64,000 nt of DNA, from positions 1 to 64,000 of the forward strand of contig JAVBNX010000016.1 of NCBI GenBank assembly GCA_031551275.1. The letters are read 5' to 3'. This DNA comes from JAVBMJ01 sp031551275. GTDB taxonomy: Bacteria > Bacteroidota > Bacteroidia > Bacteroidales > Rikenellaceae. The notes under the pieces are model-generated. The model made no database searches, was not told the origin of the DNA, and saw only the letters and a list, made by a program, of their open reading frames with translations. Positions 57,920 through 64,000 of this stretch are shown here, one piece after another (within the stretch, counting starts at the first letter, position 1; every line of letters begins with the position of its first letter). Made by a program: the position numbers and the translations under genes.

Positions 57920-59641
57920 CTATTTTTTTCTTGCCCCGCCTCCCGTGACGCAACTTTTTTGCATCCGCTTGCGCTCCTGGTCATGCTCCGAAAAAACGGG
58001 CTTACTGGTATAGGGATCGCGCCCCGTATAATAGATTACCGAACTGAGCGTCATGGGCGTAGGGGTAAAATCCTGCGCCGGTTCGGTGTAGCACCCCAGC
58101 GGCTTGATCCGCCGCGCCAGTCGCTCCATATCCGTCTGCGTGCATCCCGGATGGGACGAGATCAAGTATGGCGTCACACTGGTTTTGAGTCCATGCCTGC
58201 GGTTGATCTTGTCCACCTCGGCGCAAAGCTGCTCGAAAAGTTCGAACGGCGGTTTTCTCATCGCCTTCAGGACGTGCGGCTCGGAGTGCTCGGGCGCAAC
58301 CTTCAACCGCCCCGAAAGATGCCGGGCCACCACCTCTTCCAGATACCGCGCCCCGTCCTGCCCCCGCATCAGGTCGTAACGGATCCCGCTCCCGATATAA
58401 GCGTGCCGGACCCCCTTTCGCCGCGCGACCGCATCGTAAAGGTCGAGCAAAGCCGCATGGCTCGTCTGCAAATTCCCGCACACCGAAGGCCAGGCGCACG
58501 ACGGCCGCAAGCACTTGTCGCACTGCGCCGTATCCTTTCCGCCCATCGAAAACATATTGGCCGAGGGCCCGCCCACATCCGACAGGTTGCCTTTGAACCC
58601 CGGCGCCGCCGCCACCGCATCGACCTCGCGCAAAACCGACTCCTTGCTGCGCGAGACCACGAACTTGCCCTGGTGGGCCGAAATGGCGCAAAAACTGCAC
58701 CCCCCGAAACACCCCCTGTGTATGCAAACCGAGTCGCGGATCATCTCCCACGCCGGAATATGCTTATCCCTGTACCTCGGATGGGGCGCGCGCGCATAGG
58801 GCAGATCGAACCCCGCATCGAGGTCGGCCCCGCTAAAAACCGTCGGCGGGTTGACCACCACGAACCGATCCCCCACCCCCTCGACGATCGCCGCCCCCGG
58901 CTGCCGCCTGTTCGACTCGGTCTCGATCTTCACGAAATTCTCCCCGAAGGCCGCCGGGTCTTTCACACAACGCTCAAAACTGTGCAGCCGCACCGTATCT
59001 TGTGGCAGCCCCTCCACATACTTCCGGTCGGCCATCAAAGCGACCTGCGGGATCGTCCGCAACTTCCTGGCGTTAAACCCGTTCTCCAAAGCCCGCGCCA
59101 CCTCCACGATGGTCTTCTCCCCCATCCCGTAGATCAAAGCGTCTGCCCCGCACTCCGCCAAAACGGATGGCCGCAGCGAGTTGCTCCAATAGTCGTAATG
59201 GGTCAGCCTGCGTAAAGAGGCCTCGATCCCACCCGCAATCACCGGCACATTGGGCCAAAGCTCTTTCAATATCTTGCAGTAAACCGTCAAAGCCCTGTCC
59301 GGCCGGAACCCCGCCGCGCCCCCCGGCGTGTAAGCGTCGTCGCTGCGGAGCCGCAAATTGGCCGTATAGTGGTTGACCATCGAATCCATCGCCCCGGCCG
59401 TGACCCCGAAAAACAACCCCGGCTCCCCGAACTTTTTAAAGTCCCGCAAATCGTCCCGCCAGTTGGGCTGGGGCACGATCGCCACCACATACCCGGCGGC
59501 CTGCAGCACGCGCCCGATTACCGCCGCCCCGAACGAGGGGTGGTCGATGTAAGCGTCCCCGGTAAAGAGCACCACATCGGGACGCTCGTAGCCCAGCGCG
59601 CGCAACTCCTTGACCGAGGTGGGTAGCATATCCTGTTTCAT
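57920..59641 (-). CDS. YgiQ-family radical SAM protein
   Basis: 573 residues. The N-terminal B12-binding-like/UPF0313 part (L-R-A-L-G-Y-E-R-P-D-V-V-L-F-T-G-D-A-Y) is followed by R-G-C-F-G-G-C-S-F-C-A-I near 275-286, the C-x3-C-x2-C cluster motif. G-S-G-I-R-Y-D-L near 386 and H-P-G-C-T near 475 are typical of YgiQ. It binds a [4Fe-4S] cluster and SAM; the substrate of the family is unknown. Its ATG overlaps the xerD stop (ATGA, 59638-59641), so the two are translated together. Confidence 0.92.
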   Translation of the reverse strand: MKQDMLPTSVKELRALGYERPDVVLFTGDAYIDHPSFGAAVIGRVLQAAGYVVAIVPQPNWRDDLRDFKKFGEPGLFFGVTAGAMDSMVNHYTANLRLRSDDAYTPGGAAGFRPDRALTVYCKILKELWPNVPVIAGGIEASLRRLTHYDYWSNSLRPSVLAECGADALIYGMGEKTIVEVARALENGFNARKLRTIPQVALMADRKYVEGLPQDTVRLHSFERCVKDPAAFGENFVKIETESNRRQPGAAIVEGVGDRFVVVNPPTVFSGADLDAGFDLPYARAPHPRYRDKHIPAWEMIRDSVCIHRGCFGGCSFCAISAHQGKFVVSRSKESVLREVDAVAAAPGFKGNLSDVGGPSANMFSMGGKDTAQCDKCLRPSCAWPSVCGNLQTSHAALLDLYDAVARRKGVRHAYIGSGIRYDLMRGQDGARYLEEVVARHLSGRLKVAPEHSEPHVLKAMRKPPFELFEQLCAEVDKINRRHGLKTSVTPYLISSHPGCTQTDMERLARRIKPLGCYTEPAQDFTPTPMTLSSVIYYTGRDPYTSKPVFSEHDQERKRMQKSCVTGGGARKK

Positions 59642-60573
59642 CGCCTGGCGGATAAAGGGTGGTAACGCTCCACCAGTTCGCGCAACTGCGTGCGGTCCAA
59701 GTGGGTATAAATTTCCGTCGTATTGATCGACTCATGCCCCAAAAGCTGCTGCACCTGCCGGATATCGGCCCCGCCTTCGAGTAAATGGGTGGCGAAGCTG
59801 TGCCGCAGTGTGTGCGGGCTGATCGTTTTTTTGATCCCCGCCGCCCCGGCCGCCTGCCTGAGAAAATAAAAGACCATCACCCGCGAGAGCCGACCTCCCA
59901 GACGATTCAGAAACACAATATCTTCCGCCCCCTTCTTCGCCTCGATCCGGTTGCGCTCCTGCAAATAATGCCCCAGCCACTTGACCGCCTCCCCGCTCAG
60001 GGGCACCAGCCGCTCTTTGTCGCCCTTGCCCAGGACGCGCAAAAACCCGTCGTCCATAAATATATCTCTGAACCTAAGAGAAATAAGCTCCGAGACCCGC
60101 AACCCGCAACTGTACAGCATCTCGATCATCGCCCTGTTCCTGTGCCCCTGGGGCAGGGATAGGTCCACGGCCTCCAGGATCGCGTCCACCTCGTTGAGAT
60201 CCAAAACCTGCGGCAAATGCCGCCCCTGCTTGGGCGCGTCGACAAACTCCGCCGGGGAGGTCTCTACCACCCCCTCGAGGATCAGAAAGCTGTAAAACAC
60301 ATGGATCGAACTCAAACACCGCGCCTGGGTATTCTTCTCCGCCCCCTTGTCATAAAGCCCGGCCATATACTCCTCGATATGCCCCCGCTCCAACTCCGAG
60401 GGCATCAACCCGCCCCAATGCAAAGCCGAAAACTCCCCCAAAAACCGTATATCCCGCAGATAGGCCGCCACCGTATTGTCCGCAAGCCCCCGCTCCGCCT
60501 TCATAAAAGTACGGAACTCCCTCAAAAAGGGATACCATATATGATCCTCGAGTATAACCTTCGTCGTAGCCAC
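59638..60573 (-). CDS. xerD: Tyrosine recombinase XerD
   Basis: 311 residues from a GTG at 60573 (V-A-T-T-K-V-I-L-E-D-H). The frame that runs on to 60639 enters repeat B and is rejected. The SAM-like core-binding domain spans 10-95. The catalytic residues are present: Arg in C-G-L-R-V-S-E-L near 150, Lys region R-V-L-G-K-G-D-K-E-R, H-T-L-R-H-S-F-A-T-H-L-L near 245-256, L-L-G-H-E-S near 268-273, and the nucleophile Tyr in E-I-Y-T-H near 279-283. It resolves chromosome dimers at dif and may serve mobile elements. The start codon is set directly behind a -7 box carried by the repeat flank. Confidence 0.93.
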   Translation of the reverse strand: MATTKVILEDHIWYPFLREFRTFMKAERGLADNTVAAYLRDIRFLGEFSALHWGGLMPSELERGHIEEYMAGLYDKGAEKNTQARCLSSIHVFYSFLILEGVVETSPAEFVDAPKQGRHLPQVLDLNEVDAILEAVDLSLPQGHRNRAMIEMLYSCGLRVSELISLRFRDIFMDDGFLRVLGKGDKERLVPLSGEAVKWLGHYLQERNRIEAKKGAEDIVFLNRLGGRLSRVMVFYFLRQAAGAAGIKKTISPHTLRHSFATHLLEGGADIRQVQQLLGHESINTTEIYTHLDRTQLRELVERYHPLSARR

Positions 60574-60576
60574 GCA

Positions 60577-60584
60577 CAAAAGTA
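60577..60584 (-). promoter_or_regulatory. -7 box of xerD inside the repeat B flank
   Basis: TACTTTTG on the minus strand, 3 bases before the GTG start. The same box occurs again at 60656-60663 in the second flank of repeat B copy 2. Confidence 0.5.
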
Positions 60585-60669
60585 ACAAAAGCCGAGCGCA
60601 ATCGTGCAAGCTTGCTTGCGAAAGATTGCCGAGGCGCAAAAACTTTCAGCGAAGTCAAAAGTAACAAAA
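60577..60669 (+). repeat. Repeat B, copy 2, with 14-bp flanking direct repeats
   Basis: A 65-bp core (60591-60655) lies between two identical CAAAAGTAACAAAA (60577-60590 and 60656-60669). The core agrees with copy 1 at 38767-38830 nearly throughout, with a central A-A-G-C-T-T palindrome GCAAGCTTGC. Confidence 0.88.
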
Positions 60670-60697
60670 AAGGCCGATTCCGAAGAATCGACCTTTT
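60666..60697 (-). terminator. Terminator of the OmpA-like lipoprotein gene
   Basis: On the minus strand an AAAAGGTCGATTC/GAATCGGCCTTTT stem (one G-T pair) with a TTCG tetraloop is followed by TTTTTTG. It lies 20 bases after the stop at 60717 and overlaps the edge of repeat B. Confidence 0.8.
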
Positions 60698-60716
60698 AAG
60701 GTTGCAAATCCGTACT

Positions 60717-61403
60717 TTATTTCAAAGTACCTGCATTGGCCTGCTCGATCATCTCTTTGCTGGCCGTGATGTAAACCTCTACGCGGCGGTTTTGAGCCTT
60801 GCCTGCGGTGGTTGTGTTGTCAGCTACGGGATAATCGCTACCGAAGCCTTGCTCGGTCATGCGCGAAGCGGGAACACCCTTCGTGGTCAGATAGTTTGCT
60901 ACCGACTGAGCCCTTTGGAGCGACAGCCTGTCGTTGGTTTCCTTGCTACCGGTAATGTCGGTATGGCCCTGGATGGTCACATCGGTCCCGGTGTTCGATA
61001 CCACGGATGCGGCGAACTTGTCGAGATCGGCTTTTGCCGAGCTGCCCAGGGTTGCGCTGCCGGTAGAGAACAGGATGCCGCTGTCGAAGGTAACCTTGAT
61101 AGCCTGAAGGCCGTTGGCGTCGGTGGTCTGCTGAACCTGCGCGTTCTGGATCTTGGCCAGTTCCTCCTGCTGCTTGTCCATCTTGCGGCCGATCAGCGCG
61201 CCTGCGCCGGCACCCACGCCTGCGCCTACCGCCGCGCCGATGGCTGCGCCTTTGCCGCCGCCTGCCAATGCGCCGATCCCTGCACCCAGGGCCGCGCCGC
61301 CGCCCGTTCCGATCAGGGCGCCTTTACCGGTGTTGCTCATGCTGCAGCCGGAGAGCAGAACTGCCGCGGCCATCGAAATAATCGAAATCTTCGTTGCTTT
61401 CAT
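60717..61403 (-). CDS. OmpA-family lipoprotein with glycine-zipper domain
   Basis: 228 residues from ATG 61403 (61409 is an alternative two residues upstream). SPII signal ending L-L-S-G-C near residue 20. Residues 25-75 are a glycine zipper (G-A-L-I-G-T-G-G-G-A-A-L-G-A-G-I-G-A-L), likely membrane-interacting. The OmpA C-terminal domain at 105-220 has I-Q-G-H-T-D-I-T-G near 145 and N-R-R-V-E-V-Y-I near 206, so it should bind peptidoglycan. It links outer membrane and cell wall, as in YiaD-like proteins. Confidence 0.9.
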   Translation of the reverse strand: MKATKISIISMAAAVLLSGCSMSNTGKGALIGTGGGAALGAGIGALAGGGKGAAIGAAVGAGVGAGAGALIGRKMDKQQEELAKIQNAQVQQTTDANGLQAIKVTFDSGILFSTGSATLGSSAKADLDKFAASVVSNTGTDVTIQGHTDITGSKETNDRLSLQRAQSVANYLTTKGVPASRMTEQGFGSDYPVADNTTTAGKAQNRRVEVYITASKEMIEQANAGTLK

Positions 61404-61433
61404 AATCATTAAGTATTAGGTGAATTTTAGTTT

Positions 61434-62699
61434 TTAACGGATGATGGTTTCGCTCCTGTCCGGCCCCACCGACACAATCCCCACCTTCACTTTACACTCC
61501 TTCTCTATGTACTCGATGTAGTTCCTCAACTCGACGGGCAGGTCGGAATAGCTCCGCGCCCCGGTGATGTCCTCTTTCCAGCCGGGGAAATCCTTGTAGA
61601 CGGGCTCGATCTTCTCGTCGGCCTCGTAGGGGAAGTATGCAACTTCCTTGCCGTCTATCTTGTAGGCCGTAGCCACCCGGATGGTCTCCATGCCCGAGAG
61701 CACGTCGGCCTTCATCATGATCAGCTCGGTGATCCCGTTGATCATCACAGCATACTTCATGGCCACCATATCCAGCCATCCGCACCTGCGGGGCCTTCCG
61801 GTGGTCGAGCCGAACTCGCGGCCCACTTCGCGGATCTTGTCGCCCACCGCGTCGAAAAGCTCGGTCGGGAAGGGCCCGCTGCCCACCCGGGTGCAATAAG
61901 CCTTGAATATCCCCATTACCTTGCCGATCCTCGCGGGAGCCACGCCCAGCCCGGTGCAAACCCCGGCGCAGGAGGTGTTCGACGAGGTAACGAACGGGTA
62001 GGTCCCGAAGTCGATATCCAACATGGTCCCCTGCGCACCCTCGGCCAAAACGCTCTTGTCCTGGTCCAGCAGGTTGTTGACGTACTCTTCGCTGTCGATC
62101 AGATCGTACTGTTTGAGCTGATTGACGCACTCCAGCCACTCGCGCTCGTACTTGGCCACGTTGAACTCGTAACAGTAATTCTTGAGTATCTCCATGTGCA
62201 TCGAGCGGAGCCTGTGGTAACGGTCCATAAAATCGGGCATCAGAAGATCCCCCACCCTGAGCCCGTTGCGCGAAATTTTGTCCGTATAGGCGGGGCCGAT
62301 GCCCTTCAAAGTCGAACCGATCTTGCCCGCGCCCTTGGCGGTCTCCTGTGCGGCGTCCAGCGCGCGGTGGGTCGGCAGGATCAGGTGGGCCTTCTTGGAG
62401 ATCTTCAGGGTGGCCTTCACGTCCACGCCCATCTTCTCGATCCCCTTGACCTCCTCGCTAAAGACCACCGGGTCGATTACCACCCCGTTGCCGATCACGT
62501 TGATCGCCCCTTTGCGGAAGATCCCGGAGGGCACGGTATGGAGCACGAAATTCTGTCCTTCGAATTTCAACGAGTGGCCTGCGTTGGGTCCGCCCTGGAA
62601 CCTGGCTACCACGTCGTATTTCGGCGTAAGCACGTCGACGATCTTGCCTTTGCCTTCGTCGCCCCACTGCACGCCCAATATCACGTCTGTCTTTTTCAT
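61434..62699 (-). CDS. purA: Adenylosuccinate synthetase
   Basis: 421 residues. Q-W-G-D-E-G-K-G-K-I-V-D near 11-22 (GTP loop and catalytic Asp), N-A-G-H-S near 39, G-I-G-P-A-Y near 125, T-G-R-P-R-R-C-G-W near 300 and a C-terminal G-P-D-R match PurA. It makes adenylosuccinate from IMP, aspartate and GTP on the way to AMP. Monocistronic as far as visible, with a -7 box at 62722-62729. Confidence 0.97.
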   Translation of the reverse strand: MKKTDVILGVQWGDEGKGKIVDVLTPKYDVVARFQGGPNAGHSLKFEGQNFVLHTVPSGIFRKGAINVIGNGVVIDPVVFSEEVKGIEKMGVDVKATLKISKKAHLILPTHRALDAAQETAKGAGKIGSTLKGIGPAYTDKISRNGLRVGDLLMPDFMDRYHRLRSMHMEILKNYCYEFNVAKYEREWLECVNQLKQYDLIDSEEYVNNLLDQDKSVLAEGAQGTMLDIDFGTYPFVTSSNTSCAGVCTGLGVAPARIGKVMGIFKAYCTRVGSGPFPTELFDAVGDKIREVGREFGSTTGRPRRCGWLDMVAMKYAVMINGITELIMMKADVLSGMETIRVATAYKIDGKEVAYFPYEADEKIEPVYKDFPGWKEDITGARSYSDLPVELRNYIEYIEKECKVKVGIVSVGPDRSETIIR

Positions 62700-62721
62700 C
62701 TACTTTTAAAAAAATCCGCAA

Positions 62722-62729
62722 CAAAGTTA
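62722..62729 (-). promoter_or_regulatory. -7 box of purA
   Basis: TAACTTTG on the minus strand, 22 bases before the ATG at 62699; no clear -33 box. Confidence 0.45.
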
Positions 62730-62823
62730 TCAAAAATTTACACGTATTCACTACCTCCCGCTTTAAATTCTTCACTGCATAAAGATTTTTTATTACCTTA
62801 GCGCACCCTATATTAAATTTTCA

Positions 62824-64000
62824 ATGCGCAAGATAACCTTAGCCCTGCTTCTGCTGCTCGGCCTTTTCTGCTCCCTGCCTGCCGGAGCGCAGTATAACAA
62901 ATATTACTTCTACTATATAGGCCGCAGTTTTCTGATCGACAACCGGTACCAGGACGCGGTCGAGACGCTCAACATCCTGCTGAAGGTCGACCCCAAGGCC
63001 CACGAAGGTTATTTCCTGCGTGGCGTGGCCAAATACAACCTCGACGACCTCTACGGCGCGGAGAGCGACTTCACCCGCGCCATCGAGAACAACCCGGTCT
63101 ACACCATCGCCTACCAGTACCGCGCTATCGTGCGCATGCGCATGGGCAACTACGACGACGCGCTGCGGGACTTCCAGGAAGCCATCGATTTGCGTCCCGA
63201 TCTGCCCGGCCCCTATTACAGCCGGGGGGTGACCTACCTTCTGAGCCAGCAGTACGACAAGGCGATCGAGGACTTCGACCAGTTCATCCGCCAGGAGAAA
63301 AAGGTCTCCGACGCCTACCTCAACCGCGGCGTGAGCTATCTGCACCTGAAAGACACGGTCCGGGCGCTCGAGGACTACAACACCGGTATCAAAACCAACC
63401 GCGAGAACCCCAACGGCTACAACCGCCGGGGCGAGCTCTACCTCTCCCAGGAGAAGGACACCGAGGCGCTGTGGGACTTCAACAAGGCGGTAAGTTGCGA
63501 CACCACCTACATCGTCTCCTACTTCAACCGCGCGCTGGCCCTCTCCAAGCTCCAGCGCCCGATGGAGGCGATCGCCGACCTGGACCACGTGTTGGGGATC
63601 GACTCGACCAACTCGATCACTTATTTCAACCGGGCCCTGATCCGCAGCCAGATCGGCGACTACAACCGCGCTTTGGACGACTACGACAAGGTAATCTACT
63701 ACGCCCCCAACAACGTGGCGGTCTACTACAACCGCGCGGGCATCTACACCCAACTGGGCGACCTGGAGGCCGCCATGCAGGACTACTCCAAAGCCATCGA
63801 GCTCTACCCCGACTTCGCCAACGCCTACCTCGGCCGCTCGCGCCTGCGCTATTTGCTGCGCGACGAGAAGGGCTCGAAGGCCGACCGCAACTTCGCCGAG
63901 AAGAAGATCGCCGAGTACCGCTCCAAGCTCTCCGACACCACCTTCTCGATCTACGCCGACACCGCCCTGCGCTTCGATAAGCTGATGAACTTCGACTCGC
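62824..64000 (+). CDS. Exported TPR-repeat protein, C-terminus off the window
   Basis: The frame from ATG 62824 stays open to the right edge (392 codons). A signal peptide (M-R-K-I-T-L-A-L-L-L-L-L-G-L-F-C-S-L) ends near P-A-G-A-Q. About nine to ten TPR units of 34 residues follow with the usual Y-x-x-R-G/A and A-L/I-x-D-F/Y-x-x-A-I pattern (for example Y-Y-N-R-A-G-I-Y-T-Q-L-G-D-L-E-A-A-M-Q-D). It is probably a periplasmic protein-interaction scaffold. A TACCTTAG box at 62794-62801 may be its promoter. Family beyond TPR not recognised. Confidence 0.85.
   Translation, partial: MRKITLALLLLLGLFCSLPAGAQYNKYYFYYIGRSFLIDNRYQDAVETLNILLKVDPKAHEGYFLRGVAKYNLDDLYGAESDFTRAIENNPVYTIAYQYRAIVRMRMGNYDDALRDFQEAIDLRPDLPGPYYSRGVTYLLSQQYDKAIEDFDQFIRQEKKVSDAYLNRGVSYLHLKDTVRALEDYNTGIKTNRENPNGYNRRGELYLSQEKDTEALWDFNKAVSCDTTYIVSYFNRALALSKLQRPMEAIADLDHVLGIDSTNSITYFNRALIRSQIGDYNRALDDYDKVIYYAPNNVAVYYNRAGIYTQLGDLEAAMQDYSKAIELYPDFANAYLGRSRLRYLLRDEKGSKADRNFAEKKIAEYRSKLSDTTFSIYADTALRFDKLMNFDS

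Noticed and set aside
56576..59215. 879-codon plus-strand reading frame
   Set aside because: Antisense to dnaB and ygiQ, both certain genes; typical high-GC shadow frame.
60574..60639. N-terminal extension of xerD
   Set aside because: It is a translation of repeat B; the promoter box lies inside it.

Overview
The window looks like a chromosomal segment of a Bacteroidales bacterium, most like the GC-rich Rikenellaceae/Alistipes type. The evidence is the promoter signature (TAnnTTTG -7 boxes, several with a TTTG-like -33 box 19-21 bases upstream), abundant SPII lipoproteins, TonB-dependent receptors, LruC, BACON, DUF4924 and DUF1015 proteins, TPR-membrane-HTH regulators and a YncE-like beta-propeller. 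No phage, conjugative module, intact insertion sequence or CRISPR array is visible. The species assignment is inference.

Layout. 1-5.5 kb (minus): an uncharacterised cluster of exported proteins, two of which share an N-terminal domain. 5.5-7.3 kb: a TPR/TM/LuxR-like regulator. 7.4-14.9 kb: the most unusual locus. A tight three-gene minus operon (TerB-C-like membrane protein; a fused DUF2791 ATPase, PH-like and XpaC-like protein; TelA) is divergent from one large gene fusing a cytosine-5 methyltransferase, a D12-type adenine methyltransferase and an HNH nuclease. 15-21 kb: a TPR/TM/AraC regulator, a possible aerolysin-like glycine-rich lipoprotein with a small upstream gene, a broken GLUG-type lipoprotein joined to the tail of a LuxR-type gene, and a 7TM AraC regulator. 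21-22 kb: a CNNM/CBS transporter.

22.3-27.4 kb: a cobalamin-riboswitch-controlled outer-membrane uptake operon (BtuG-like propeller, PKD surface lipoprotein, BtuB-like receptor), with tRNA-Leu(CAG) upstream. 27.7-31.4 kb: a LruC lipoprotein, a small methyltransferase, tRNA-Leu(GAG) and a probable terminated small RNA. 31.5-34.3 kb: a housekeeping run (L25/Ctc, Pth, Hsp15-like, DUF4924, bacterioferritin). 34.3-42.3 kb: a sensor kinase with a degenerate receiver, a 2-oxoacid:ferredoxin oxidoreductase (ferredoxin, alpha, beta) and a serine-biosynthesis operon (serC, serA, DUF1015). 42.4-46.2 kb: a phosphoesterase lipoprotein, an outer-membrane protein, then yicC-gmk-nadD. 46.4-52.5 kb: an LRR lipoprotein, a GH29 fucosidase, the missing gamma subunit of the oxidoreductase, a His-rich membrane protein and a TonB receptor. 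52.9-64 kb: umuC, comM/yifB, dnaB, ygiQ-xerD, an OmpA-like lipoprotein, purA and the start of a TPR protein.

Two families of short dispersed repeats (A, palindromic, 3 copies; B, about 65 bp flanked by direct repeats, 3 copies) occupy gaps at 38, 52-54 and 60 kb. One B copy is nested inside an A copy with a 5-bp duplication. Repeat B sits against promoters and creates false N-terminal extensions of vorB and xerD if the longest reading frame is taken. Several genes have a -7 box only 3-4 bases before the start codon, suggesting leaderless mRNAs.
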